Positions 28,741 through 38,434 of a DNA stretch of 64,000 nucleotides are shown here, piece by piece; the stretch's first letter is position 1; every line of letters begins with the position of its first letter. The notes beneath the pieces are model-generated. The model was not told where the DNA came from and ran no database searches. It worked only from the letters and a program-made list of their open reading frames with translations. Both the position numbers and the translations under genes were made by a program. Source of the stretch: JARRNJ01 sp037385045 (GTDB taxonomy: Bacteria > Pseudomonadota > Gammaproteobacteria > JASBUN01); NCBI GenBank assembly GCA_037385045.1, contig JARRNJ010000015.1:14392-78391 (forward strand), in the 5' to 3' direction.

Positions 28741-31700
28741 TCAGTTGCTCAATTCGACGGCGTTGGCCGCCAGGAGCGATTCCAGCTGCTCGGCGGGGAC
28801 CGGCTCGCTGAACAGGAATCCCTGCACCATGGCGCATCCCTGCTCACCCAGGAATGCCAGCTGCTTTTCGGTTTCCACCCCCTCGGCCACCACCTGAATA
28901 TTGAGCCGCTTGGCCATGGCGATGATTGCCTGCACGATTGCCGCATCGTCGGGATCCTCGCTGATGTCCCGGATAAAGGCACGATCGACTTTCAGTGTAT
29001 CGATGGAAAAGCGTTTCAGGTAGCTCAGCGACGAATAGCCGGTTCCGAAGTCGTCGATGGCTACACGGATGCCGAGATTGGCGAGCGCCCGAAAGGTGTC
29101 CATGATCTCCTGGCTGTGCTGGACCAGTATGCTTTCGGTGATCTCGAGCTCCAGGTTCCTGGAGTCCATGCCCGTCTCGTCGAGAATCTGGACAAGCATC
29201 TGCAGCAGTCCGGGCGCATGGAACTGGCGGCTGGACAGGTTCACCGCCAGACGCCGCGGTGACCCGTTGCTTGTCCAATTGCGCGCCTGGGAACAGGCGG
29301 TGCGCAGCACCCACTCGCCCACCGGCAGGATCAAGCCGGTTTCCTCCAACACCGGGATGAATTCCCGCGGCGACACCAGGCCGCGATCGGGGTGCTGCCA
29401 ACGCAGCAGCGCTTCGGCACCGACCATAACGCCGGTGCGCAGATCGACCTGCGGCTGGTAGTGCAGCACAAACTCCTCTCGCTCCAACGCCCGCCGGAGG
29501 CTGGTCTCAACGCTCAGGCGCTCCAGCGCCTGCGCGCTCATGTCTTCGGCGTAGAAGCGATAGGTGTTGCGGCCGAGTTCCTTGGCCTTGTACATGGCGA
29601 TGTCAGCATGCCTGAGCAATGTCCGAGCGTCGTCGCCGTCGCTGGGAAACAGGCTGATACCGATGCTGGTGGTGACGAACAGTTCGCGCCCCTCCAGATC
29701 CAGGGGTTTGGACAGAGCCTCCAGGATCTTATAGGCAACAGGCGCGACATTGTCGGCGCTCTGTACATCTTCGACGATGACAGCGAACTCGTCCCCGCCG
29801 AGGCGGGCGACCGTGTCGCCTTCGCGCACACAGGTACGCAACCGTCCGGACAGTGCGCGCAACGCCTGGTCGCCGAAGTCGTGCCCCAGCGTATCGTTGA
29901 TGATCTTGAAGCGGTCCAGATCAAGGAACAGAACCGCCACAACGTACTCGCGCCCGCGGCTTCGCGCCAGGGCATGCTCCAGCCGATCCGTGAACAGGGC
30001 TCGGTTGGGCAGTTCCGTCAATACGTCATGGTGGGCGAGGAATTGCAGCCGCTCCTGGGTCTGCATACGCTCGCTGATGTCCTTGCCGGTGGCGACGAAG
30101 TGGGATACCCGTTCCCGCCCGTCCTTGATCGGCGTGATGGTCTTTTCCTCGTAGAACAGGGAGCCGTCCTTGCGCCGGTTGATGAATACCTCCTGGAACA
30201 CCTCGCCTGCCAGAATGGTCTCCCACAGGTGCTCGTAAAAGTCTTCGCTATGGCGCCCGGAACGCAGAATTGCCGGCGTCTTTCCCAGCACTTCGTCGGG
30301 CGCAAAGCCGGTCACCGCCTCGAAGGCTGGATTGACGTATTCGATGATTCCGTCACGGTCCGTGACCATGACCGAATCGGCCGTCTGCTCGAGCGCGCTG
30401 GAGAGCTTGCGCATCCACGCTTCGGCCTTGCGCCTGGCGCTGACGTCCCGCGCGGTGCCCTCCACGCCCGCCACGTTGCCATCCTGGTCGTAACAGTACT
30501 GCGCGTTGGTCCAAACCCAGACCACCGAGCCGTTCTTGTGACGCAGTTCGCTCTCAAAACTCTGGACCCTGCCCCCATTTTCGCGCAAGGCCTGGAGGAA
30601 GTTTTCGCGCTGTGCAGGATTGACATACAAATCGGCCAGGCGCCGGCCGACGACCTCCTCCGGCTCGTAACCCAACAGCCGGGCCACCGACGCCGACGCG
30701 CGCGTGATTAGGCCATCGGCATCGGTTCGATAATAGGTGTCCTGCATGCTCTCGAGAATGTTGCTGAGCTCCTGCTCCGAGGCGCGCAGACTCTCCAACG
30801 CCTGTTTCTCCTCCGTGATATCGGCGGCGAGCCCTTCGAGGTAACCGCGCTCGGGATGCAGCCGCGCGGTAAAGCGGATCCACACGGCACCTCCGTCCTT
30901 GCGCGCCATGCGCGCCTCGAAGTTGCGCACGTGGTGCTCGTTGTGAAGAGTCTCGAGCATGCGTTCCCGGGTGCCTTGGTCAAAGTAGCGTTCGGAAGAC
31001 CGGAAATGTTCGATGGCATCCTCGCGGCTGTCGTAGCCAAACATGCTCGCAAGCCGCTCATTGCATTCCAGCAATTTGCCGTCGCTGAGCCGGGTGCGCC
31101 ACAAACCCACTTGGGCGTTGTCGAATATGCCCCGGTATTTTTCCTCACTCTCCCGCAGCGCGTCCTCAGCCTGCTTGCGGTCGGTGATATCGGTGGCGAG
31201 ACCGATAACACCGGCCACGTTTTCGTCGCGATCGCGCAGCGGCGAATAGTAGACCTCGAACACCCGGCCATTGGCCTGCGCGACGTCGGTGAAGCTGTCA
31301 CCGGCCAGAGCCCGGCGGATGCCGGAGGTAACGACCGAGTTGCCGGCGTACAACTCAAATGCCGACTGACCCACCACGCCGCCTGGAGTCAAGCCCAGGC
31401 CGGCCAGCCCCTTGCCGTCAGAGAGCGTAAACACGCCGTTGTTGTCCACCGCCCACAGAACGACAGGCGCGTTTGCCACGACCGTATGCAGCAGATTCTG
31501 CTCGCGGGACAGGGCCTCTTCGGCCTGCTTGCGCGCGGAGATGTCAAAAATGAAGCCGATGATCCTGGTGCGCTCGCCGTCGCTGCGCACCACGCGCGCG
31601 GTGTCGCGAATCCATACGGTCGTGCCGTCGGACGCCAACATGCGATATTCGAACTCGTGATCGCGCTCGGCCCGGATTTCGGCGTCGCGAACGCGCAGTG

Positions 31701-32322
31701 CCTCGTCACGGTCATCGGGGTGCAGGTGATGCTCCCAGAAGCCGGGCTGGAACCAGTTCGGCACCGGGTATCCCAGCAAGTCACCGGCCTGGGGGCCGAC
31801 ATAGGTAAAACGCAACGGGGCGGTGTCGGCTTCCCAGGCGACGGCACTGGCCGACTCGATCAGGTGCCGGTAGTGGGCCTCACTCCGGGTGAGGGACTCG
31901 ATGGCTTCGATATGCCCGCGCACATCGATGAGATTCAGCAACAGGCCGGTTATTTCGCCGCCCGCACCGTGCACCGGCGACAGCGTGCGGTCCCAGTGAG
32001 ACAGCCCATCCGTCCCGTGGGTTTCGGAAGCAAACGGCTTGGCGTCCAGCACCGCGGGCTCGCCGGTCATTACCACCCGGCGAAACAGGGCTTCGCTCTC
32101 CGCATTTGGGTATAGATCGAAATAGTTGCGGCCGAGGTAAAATTCCGGCTCACGCCCCTCCTGCGCGGCAAAACCGGGGCTCACGCGAATGAAATGGAAG
32201 TTGCGGTCCAATAGCGCCAGCGCCATGCGCGGGCTGTTGAACACGGCGTCGATCCAAAGATCGGTGTCGTCCGCCACGCGGGGCCGCGATTGCTCTTCAC
32301 CGTGTTCTGAATGCCAATTCAT
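28741..32322 (-). CDS. Multi-PAS GGDEF-EAL protein
   Basis: A 1193-residue protein with no evident membrane segment. About six PAS/PAC units fill residues 20-755 (repeated ESEEKYRGIFDNAQVG- and EQELSNILESMQDTYY-like starts). A GGDEF domain follows, with intact RLGGDEF near residue 839 and an RxxD inhibitory site (REGD) five residues before it. The EAL domain is complete: GAEALLRWQHPDRG near 970, LEITES, IDDFGTGYSSLSYL near 1087, KVDRAF and VVAEGVET. All metal and general-base residues seem present, so it may make and degrade c-di-GMP. PAS ligands (flavin, haem or other) cannot be told from sequence. Convergent with the broken csp gene. Confidence 0.95.
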   Translation of the reverse strand: MNWHSEHGEEQSRPRVADDTDLWIDAVFNSPRMALALLDRNFHFIRVSPGFAAQEGREPEFYLGRNYFDLYPNAESEALFRRVVMTGEPAVLDAKPFASETHGTDGLSHWDRTLSPVHGAGGEITGLLLNLIDVRGHIEAIESLTRSEAHYRHLIESASAVAWEADTAPLRFTYVGPQAGDLLGYPVPNWFQPGFWEHHLHPDDRDEALRVRDAEIRAERDHEFEYRMLASDGTTVWIRDTARVVRSDGERTRIIGFIFDISARKQAEEALSREQNLLHTVVANAPVVLWAVDNNGVFTLSDGKGLAGLGLTPGGVVGQSAFELYAGNSVVTSGIRRALAGDSFTDVAQANGRVFEVYYSPLRDRDENVAGVIGLATDITDRKQAEDALRESEEKYRGIFDNAQVGLWRTRLSDGKLLECNERLASMFGYDSREDAIEHFRSSERYFDQGTRERMLETLHNEHHVRNFEARMARKDGGAVWIRFTARLHPERGYLEGLAADITEEKQALESLRASEQELSNILESMQDTYYRTDADGLITRASASVARLLGYEPEEVVGRRLADLYVNPAQRENFLQALRENGGRVQSFESELRHKNGSVVWVWTNAQYCYDQDGNVAGVEGTARDVSARRKAEAWMRKLSSALEQTADSVMVTDRDGIIEYVNPAFEAVTGFAPDEVLGKTPAILRSGRHSEDFYEHLWETILAGEVFQEVFINRRKDGSLFYEEKTITPIKDGRERVSHFVATGKDISERMQTQERLQFLAHHDVLTELPNRALFTDRLEHALARSRGREYVVAVLFLDLDRFKIINDTLGHDFGDQALRALSGRLRTCVREGDTVARLGGDEFAVIVEDVQSADNVAPVAYKILEALSKPLDLEGRELFVTTSIGISLFPSDGDDARTLLRHADIAMYKAKELGRNTYRFYAEDMSAQALERLSVETSLRRALEREEFVLHYQPQVDLRTGVMVGAEALLRWQHPDRGLVSPREFIPVLEETGLILPVGEWVLRTACSQARNWTSNGSPRRLAVNLSSRQFHAPGLLQMLVQILDETGMDSRNLELEITESILVQHSQEIMDTFRALANLGIRVAIDDFGTGYSSLSYLKRFSIDTLKVDRAFIRDISEDPDDAAIVQAIIAMAKRLNIQVVAEGVETEKQLAFLGEQGCAMVQGFLFSEPVPAEQLESLLAANAVELSN

Positions 32323-32773
32323 ACCCTGGCCAGTCCATCAAACATCAATCGCCAAGCGCTTGCGGCAACGGGCAACATGGGGCAATGGCCAAGCGAAATT
32401 CCCGATCGCCGGCGCGTTCGGCGATATTACTGCATTTTCTTTCCGGCGGCCTCCCCCGCCCCTGGACGCGGCGGCAGATCCCGGGCAATCGCCCCGACTG
32501 AACCGCCGGGGCGTCGCAAGCAACTGAGTAATTTGCTGGGTTTTTGCATACCGTGAAACGCAGCGCCGGCCAACAGTCCGCCGCGGGACCGGCCGAAGCG
32601 CCAGCCAACGCTTGCGAACACACCCGGGCAATGCAGACGTGGCACGATCGAGCCGCCAAGGAAACGAGCCTCCGGGTCCAGCTAACGGCGCGCTGTGCCG
32701 AAGCCCGGCGGGAGTTCCAACCGCGCGCCGTGTGGGCCGATGAACCGGGCCCGCGGCAGCGGGACGCTGATCG
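32323..32773. other. Intergenic region, nothing supported
   Basis: About 450 bases between two minus-strand signalling genes. A GTG-started frame (32552-32777, plus strand) is open but overlaps the receptor gene end and has no ribosome site or familiar sequence. Presumed to hold the promoter of the PAS-GGDEF-EAL gene. Confidence 0.4.
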
Positions 32774-34456
32774 CTAGCGGGTCAGACGAAATTGTTCAAT
32801 GCGCGATTCCAACTGCCGGGAAAACTCGGAAAGCTTGTCTGCGGACTTCGCTGTCGCCATAGCGGTATCGGTAATCTGACCGACACCGGTGGCGATATCG
32901 GTAATGTTGTGACTAATCTCCTCTGCGACCGCCGCCTGCTCCTCGGTCGCACTGGCGATGCTGGCGTTCATGTCCGAGATATGCGTTACGGCCCCCTGAA
33001 TCTCGTGCAGCGCGTCGCGCGCGAGTGCGGCCTTTTGCAGCATCTCCTGCGAACGCTGCTGACCGCCTTCAATTGCGGCCGTCGCCGCGGCTGCGCCGGA
33101 ATTCAGCGATGCAATGAGACCTTCGATCTCACGGGTCGACTCCTGGGTGCGCGAGGCGAGCGAACGCACCTCGCTCGCCACCACGGCGAACCCACGTCCC
33201 TGGTCCCCGGCGCGCGCAGCTTCAATAGCCGCATTCAACGCCAACAGGTTGGTTTGCTCAGCCACTCCCTGGATAACTTCCAGGACAGTGGAAATGTTGG
33301 CACTACCCTGCGCCAGCGTGCCCACCGTTTCGGCAACCCGATTGACCTCTTGGGCCAGCGCTTCAATGCTGGTAATCGTATGCGCCACCACTTCCGCGCC
33401 GCGCTTGGATGCATTATCGGCCTGACTCGCGCCATCCGCCGCTTCAGCCGCGTTGCGGGCCACGTCCTGAACGGTGGCCGCCATTTCATTGATGGCCGAG
33501 GCAATCTGCTCGGTGCGCACCAGATTGTCCTGCACCAATTGCTGCGTCTCGCTGCCGTATTGCGCCACCTCGCCCGAGGTTGCCGTCAGGTCCACGGACA
33601 CCGAACGGACACCCGAAACCGTTTCCTGCAGAGAATCCTGCATACTCTTCATGGCGGCGAGCACGCTGGATTCATCGCCCTTGCGGACTTTGATCTGCTC
33701 GGTCAGGTCGCCCTTGGCGACATTGCGCGCGATGTCTGCAGCGTAGTCGGGTTCGCCACCCAGCGCCGCCACCAGGCGGCGCGCGAACACGACAGCGAAG
33801 ATGATGGCGAACAGCACCGAGGCGGCAAGCACGACCGCGAGCATCACGTAGCTGCGCCGGATCATGTTGCGGCCATCCTGTTCGGCGGCCGTTTCGCCGG
33901 CGTTCGCCAGTTTGACCACCTCGTCGATGGCCCGGCGATGGGCCTCATAGGCGGCAGACATTTTGTCCAGGGCCGCCGAGGCGGCGGCCGTGTCGCCGCT
34001 GCGCAGCGCCGGGATGAATGCATCGTCGGCGACCCGGAAGAATCTCTGTGCCGGAGCGTAGGAGTCCGCAAGAAACACCTGGGCCATGCGCTTGGGCAGC
34101 GGCTCCTTGATCCAGTACGCATGGCGGGCTTCGTATTCCTTATGCAGCGTCTCCAGCCGGGCGATCAGGGCATTGATGGTATCGCTGCCTTTTTTCGCTG
34201 CGGCGGCTCGATAGGCTTGCTGGGCGACGAGGTAGGGCTCGATGATGTATTCCGGCGGAGGCAGAATGTCCGCCACCAGGTCCTTGTCCCGTACGATGTT
34301 GTTGTACAGTTCGCCGTTCACCTTTACCGTGTTGACGGTGCGGAACGAAAGTACGCCGAAGATGACGAAACCGAGCGCGAAAATGCCGATCAGGACGGCG
34401 AAACGCTGACCGAGCGTGGCGGAGGAGCGCACGCGTGAATGCCTGTCGGAGGCCAT
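32774..34456 (-). CDS. Methyl-accepting chemotaxis receptor
   Basis: A 560-residue inner-membrane receptor. Membrane segments lie at about residues 18-40 and 205-228, enclosing a helical periplasmic domain (DKDLVADILPPPEYIIEPYL). A HAMP region follows, then a long cytoplasmic coiled coil with the conserved hairpin tip LLALNAAIEAARAGDQGRGF. The protein ends soon after the methylation helix and has no CheR-binding pentapeptide. It would signal to CheA/CheW, whose genes are not in the window. The ligand is unknown. GGGAG precedes ATG 34456. Confidence 0.95.
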   Translation of the reverse strand: MASDRHSRVRSSATLGQRFAVLIGIFALGFVIFGVLSFRTVNTVKVNGELYNNIVRDKDLVADILPPPEYIIEPYLVAQQAYRAAAAKKGSDTINALIARLETLHKEYEARHAYWIKEPLPKRMAQVFLADSYAPAQRFFRVADDAFIPALRSGDTAAASAALDKMSAAYEAHRRAIDEVVKLANAGETAAEQDGRNMIRRSYVMLAVVLAASVLFAIIFAVVFARRLVAALGGEPDYAADIARNVAKGDLTEQIKVRKGDESSVLAAMKSMQDSLQETVSGVRSVSVDLTATSGEVAQYGSETQQLVQDNLVRTEQIASAINEMAATVQDVARNAAEAADGASQADNASKRGAEVVAHTITSIEALAQEVNRVAETVGTLAQGSANISTVLEVIQGVAEQTNLLALNAAIEAARAGDQGRGFAVVASEVRSLASRTQESTREIEGLIASLNSGAAAATAAIEGGQQRSQEMLQKAALARDALHEIQGAVTHISDMNASIASATEEQAAVAEEISHNITDIATGVGQITDTAMATAKSADKLSEFSRQLESRIEQFRLTR

Positions 34457-34870
34457 GTCGATTCTCCCTGCAGTGCCGTTGAACCCTACCGCAGATCATT
34501 ACATACTTTTTTTATGGTATGCGGCACGGATCGGGCGTGTCTGTCAGATGCGTTGGAAACGCTGCCGGACAAAGTATCGGCGCGACGGGGGAAACGCTGA
34601 GCGGCAACGCTCGGGCACATGGCGTCCCCATGATGAAAGTCAAGTTTTTGCGCGCATGCAACGAACCGGGCGCTGCCGCAGGCGGGAATGCGGCGGTCGG
34701 CCGACACCCACAATAGGGGCAGCCCTGCTGCGAACGGGGTCGATGAACGGATGCCCGGTCGGGCGTCGGACCCCGACGCAATCCGGACCCGCGACGGCCA
34801 CGCCGGTGGCGCGACGCACCGCAACGCAGGTTACGTTGCGCATTGCGCCCCGTGATCGGAGGTCGGCACC
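34457..34870. other. Divergent intergenic region
   Basis: About 410 bases. Near 34500-34521 CATAC, a T7 run and GTATG form a small inverted repeat in an AT-rich patch that probably belongs to the receptor promoter. No gene is supported. Confidence 0.4.
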
Positions 34871-35242
34871 ATGAAATTTCATCAATTGCCGGTTGGCAGC
34901 CGCTTCGAGCTCGATGGGCGGATTTACGTCAAAGTCACCCCGCTGATCGCGCAACACGAAGCCGACGGCCGGCAGCAACTGGTACGGCGCTCGGCAAGTG
35001 TGCGGTTGGCGCAAGGCGCGGCCGCATTGCGGGCGCAACCGCGGCCGCTGCCGCCCGCTGAGGTCCGCGAGCGGCTCGACGCGTTCTACGCCCGCTGTCT
35101 GCAATGCATCGATGAACTGGCCGCCGATGCGCAACCGGGCCGCGGCGCGGAGGTGCGGCGTCGGCTGGCCGAGGCCCGCGACGAACTTGTCGCCGGCCTC
35201 GGCCTGGAAACCACCCAATCGCCGCACTCACGCCAGCGCTGA
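34871..35242 (+). CDS. Conserved small protein of unknown function
   Basis: A 123-residue soluble protein. GGAGGT lies before ATG 34871. Residues 1-35 (FHQLPVGSRFELDGRIYVKV) look like a small beta-strand module often found in uncharacterised proteobacterial proteins; residues 60-115 are Arg/Glu/Ala-rich and helical (RRRLAEARDELVAGLG). No function is known to me. It runs toward the DUF2721-like gene. Confidence 0.7.
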   Translation: MKFHQLPVGSRFELDGRIYVKVTPLIAQHEADGRQQLVRRSASVRLAQGAAALRAQPRPLPPAEVRERLDAFYARCLQCIDELAADAQPGRGAEVRRRLAEARDELVAGLGLETTQSPHSRQR

Positions 35243-35276
35243 CCGCGGCGCGTCGGAGGAAAATCGCGGTCAGGCC

Positions 35277-35708
35277 CTAATCAACGCCGATGCGCATGCT
35301 CGCCGTGGCCAGGTAGACCTCCCGGAGGAAGTTCACCAGGCCGCCGATCAACGCGAGCATGCCGGCGACGAACAAGACACCGATGGCGATGGATACATCG
35401 GCGTTGAGGATACCGCCGACGAACAGTGTGGCAATCACGCAGCAGATCAGCAGGGCGCACAGCGTGCACAGGCTGATGGCGCGGTGAATCAGGCAGGCGC
35501 GCCGCCCCAGCGCCCGCAACTCGTCACGAGGGGCAGTCAATTGGGCGGCGTCCGGCTGCGCGGCCAGCACGCGGCTGCGGTCGATGATCCGTCCCAGCCG
35601 GTTGGCCATCACACCGAGCATGGCGCCGATGCCGGTGAGCAGAAACACCGGCGCTACGGCGAGTTGAATCGCGTGGGCGATGGTCGAGATGTGCAAATCG
35701 GGTTGCAT
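35277..35708 (-). CDS. DUF2721-like membrane protein
   Basis: A 143-residue membrane protein starting at ATG 35708 (MQPDLHISTIAHAIQ), which matches the family N-terminus better than upstream Met codons. Three predicted membrane segments: IQLAVAPVFLLTGIGAMLGV, SLCTLCALLICCVIATLFVGG and IGVLFVAGMLALIGGLV, with the conserved NRLGRIIDRSR after the first. Role unknown. No strong ribosome site supports any of the starts. Confidence 0.8.
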   Translation of the reverse strand: MQPDLHISTIAHAIQLAVAPVFLLTGIGAMLGVMANRLGRIIDRSRVLAAQPDAAQLTAPRDELRALGRRACLIHRAISLCTLCALLICCVIATLFVGGILNADVSIAIGVLFVAGMLALIGGLVNFLREVYLATASMRIGVD

Positions 35709-35871
35709 GGCGCGCGGCGGATCGGCCCCCATCGGCAGCGGGCGGAACAAGAACGCATGGGATGTATATAGCGTGCGCCGGGGAAGGTGGCAACGCCGCC
35801 TCCGGCGCGCGCAGCGGCAGGGCGTGCCCGCGGCAAACCGGCCCCGTGCGGGGCCGGTCACCACCGTCGTA

Positions 35872-37137
35872 CTAGCGGCCCGCGGCGGCGCGCCCGCGAC
35901 TGCGCCGCGAGGAAGCCTGGGGCCTGGCGCGCCTCTCGCTGCGGTCGCGGCCCACAGCGGGGCGCCCGGCGCGGCTTGGGCTGCGCACTCGGGCTGCCGG
36001 CGTCTGGGCGGGCTCGTAGCCGCTGAGGACCTCAGCCCGTATATCGGTGTTCAGCAACCGTTTGATGGCGGCAAAGTGACCACGCTCTTCGGCGCCCACC
36101 AGGGATACCGCCGCGCCGCGGCTGCCGGCGCGGCCGGTACGGCCGATGCGATGGACGTAGTCTTCGGGGTTGTTGGGCAATTCATAGTTGACCACATGGG
36201 GCAGTTGACTGATGTCCAGCCCCCGTGCCGCCACGTCGGTGGCCACCAGCGCCCGCACCGACTGGCGCTTGAAGTCTCGCAGCGCCCGGGTGCGGGCGCC
36301 CTGACTCTTGTCCCCATGGATGGCGGTGGCGCGGATACCGTCCAGTTCCAGTTGTTTCGCCAGGCGGTCGGCACCGCGCTTGGTGCGGGTGAACACCAAC
36401 ACCTGGCGCCAGTTGCCGGTGCCGATCAAGTGCGACAGCAACTCCCGCTTGCGTCCGGCATCGACCAGATAGGCCGACTGCTCCACCGCGTCGGCCGCGG
36501 CGTTGGGGCGCGCCACTTCGATCAACTGCGGCGCCGTGAGGAACTTCTGCGCCAGCTTCTTGATGCCGGCCGGGAAGGTGGCCGAAAACAACAGCGTCTG
36601 CCGTCGGTCGGGCACCCGGCCGAGAATGCGCTCGATGGCAGGCAGGAATCCCATGTCCAGCATCCGGTCCGCCTCGTCCAGCACCACTATCTCGACCCGC
36701 GACAGGTCCACGGTGGTGCGGTTGAGATGATCGATCAGTCGGCCCGGCGTGGCCACCAGCACGTCAACGCCCGCGCGCAAAGCGCGCATCTGGGGATTGA
36801 TGTTGACGCCGCCGTAGACCTCCGCGCAACGCAACGGCAAATGCCTGCCGTAGGTGCGCACACTTTCACCGACCTGCGCCGCCAATTCGCGGGTCGGGGT
36901 CAGCACCAAAGCGCGCACCGGGCGACGGCCCCCGGTTTGAGACTGCAGCAATCGCTGCAACATGGGCAGGGTGAAAGCCGCGGTCTTGCCGGTGCCCGTT
37001 TGCGCCCCCGCCATGAGGTCGTGACCGGCCAGGGCCAGCGGAATGGACCGGCTTTGAATCGGCGTGGGGGCGTCGTAGCCCTGCTGCTGCACGGCACGCA
37101 AAAGATCGGCCGAAAGGCCGAGAGAAGAAAACGACAT
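35872..37137 (-). CDS. rhlE: DEAD-box RNA helicase, RhlE type
   Basis: A 421-residue ATP-dependent RNA helicase. All main motifs are seen: Q motif region with YDAPTPIQSRSIP, AQTGTGKTAAF (Walker A), PTRELAAQV, DEADRMLDMGF, SATF, and HRIGRTGRAG. The C-terminal 60 residues are a basic Arg/Ser/Pro tail (RPQASSRRSRGRAAAGR) likely to bind RNA. AGGAG eight bases before ATG 37137 fixes the start; ATG 37164 is rejected. RhlE helps ribosome assembly and mRNA decay, and often works in the cold. The 258 bases upstream form a long possible leader. Confidence 0.93.
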   Translation of the reverse strand: MSFSSLGLSADLLRAVQQQGYDAPTPIQSRSIPLALAGHDLMAGAQTGTGKTAAFTLPMLQRLLQSQTGGRRPVRALVLTPTRELAAQVGESVRTYGRHLPLRCAEVYGGVNINPQMRALRAGVDVLVATPGRLIDHLNRTTVDLSRVEIVVLDEADRMLDMGFLPAIERILGRVPDRRQTLLFSATFPAGIKKLAQKFLTAPQLIEVARPNAAADAVEQSAYLVDAGRKRELLSHLIGTGNWRQVLVFTRTKRGADRLAKQLELDGIRATAIHGDKSQGARTRALRDFKRQSVRALVATDVAARGLDISQLPHVVNYELPNNPEDYVHRIGRTGRAGSRGAAVSLVGAEERGHFAAIKRLLNTDIRAEVLSGYEPAQTPAARVRSPSRAGRPAVGRDRSERRARPQASSRRSRGRAAAGR

Positions 37138-37395
37138 GGAAAAGGCTCCTGTTACAACTGCCAAGGCGCAGCACGCCGCAACGGCACGCCAATCGGGTGT
37201 TATCGAGGAATGGCCTTGGCAGGGAACAGACCGCGACCGGTTTGCGGGTACCGGCCTGTCGACGGAAAAGACCCATGCATACTGCTGCAGGGCGGTCGGT
37301 GGGCGGCAAAAACAAACGCTACAGGTGCACTATACCATAGGTGCAGCGGTTTCCCTACGAATCATTGCCCCCCCGCCGGAACCGGCCACGGCCGA

Positions 37396-38229
37396 TCAAA
37401 GCCGCCGCAGATAGTCTTGCACCCCGTCGGCCACGCGGATCTCGCCGGCTTTCACCGGCGGGAGGTAGTGGGCCATCCAGCGGCCCACATGCATGCGCGA
37501 CTGTTGCAGCTCGAGCAGGATCAGTTTCACTAGCGGACCGCCCTGGTCAAGAAAGCCGCTGTCGTGAAAATCCCGCTCCGCCTGCGCCTTGTCGTAAGCG
37601 ACCCGGGCGATCTGCGCCTGCCAGCGGCCGGCCCGGAACGTGAAGCGGCCGTATGCGGCGCGTGGATCGTGATCGAACGGCTGGCCGACCGAGCCGGTAT
37701 TGGCCACCAGGGTGCCGTTGAATCGGCGCAGCAACGGCTTGTGGGTGTGGGAACCCACGAACAGTCCGCGGGGCGCGCCCAGTTTCTCCGCCAGTGCCCC
37801 ATCGTCGACTCCGGGATGAATGCCATCGCGGTTGCCCAGGCGCGAACCATGGGTTACGTGGAACGAGCATCCCCCGTCCAGATCAGCAAGGTCGACATGG
37901 TCGGCCCAACCGCGGATTTCCTCCACCGCCTCGCTGCCAAGCCGATCGCAGGCCCAATAGGCAAAGCGCTTGAGATCGAAGTCGCGCCGCTCCGGGTCGG
38001 CCGGATGATCAGCGCAGTACAGCACAAAGGTCTCGTGGTTGCCGGTCAGGAATCGGCAGTCAGGCACCCGTTCGCGCATCATGTCCAGCACCTGGAGGCT
38101 GTAGGGGCCGCGGCTGACCAGGTCGCCGTTGACGATCACCTCATCGGCGCGCCACTGCTCGAGGTCGGCCAGCACCGCCTCCAGGGCCGGCACGTTGCCG
38201 TGAACATCGGACAATACCGCGATTTTCAT
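37396..38229 (-). CDS. Calcineurin-like metallophosphoesterase
   Basis: A 277-residue soluble enzyme with the two-metal site of the family: DVHGN (DxH, residues 8-12), NGDLVSRGP (GDxxxRG), GNHE, HVTHGS and GSHTHKP. It resembles bacterial phosphodiesterases of the YfcE/protein-phosphatase type; the natural substrate is unknown. Ends convergent-free, with a 166-base gap to rhlE. Confidence 0.9.
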   Translation of the reverse strand: MKIAVLSDVHGNVPALEAVLADLEQWRADEVIVNGDLVSRGPYSLQVLDMMRERVPDCRFLTGNHETFVLYCADHPADPERRDFDLKRFAYWACDRLGSEAVEEIRGWADHVDLADLDGGCSFHVTHGSRLGNRDGIHPGVDDGALAEKLGAPRGLFVGSHTHKPLLRRFNGTLVANTGSVGQPFDHDPRAAYGRFTFRAGRWQAQIARVAYDKAQAERDFHDSGFLDQGGPLVKLILLELQQSRMHVGRWMAHYLPPVKAGEIRVADGVQDYLRRL

Positions 38230-38434
38230 TTCCTGCTCCGGGCTTGCGAGGCCGCGCCACGGCGGGCGCCGCCCGACCGCATTCGTAGACTAAGTCTATT
38301 ATACCGGGCCGTGGCGCCAGTCCACTACCACAATACAGACCGGGGCGGCACATGGGCACCCCGTGCCGGCTCAAGAGATGGCCGGCGCGGACGCTGCCAA
38401 GACAAGGCAGTGCAGCCGAAACCGAGTCGGTCCC

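Noticed and set aside
28515..28811. 98-residue protein starting as a cold-shock protein
   Set aside because: After residue 29 it is only the shifted reading of the csp tail and terminator, so it is a disrupted gene.
32552..32777. Plus-strand ORF before the chemotaxis receptor gene end
   Set aside because: Overlaps the end of a certain gene, no ribosome site, composition unlike the neighbouring proteins.
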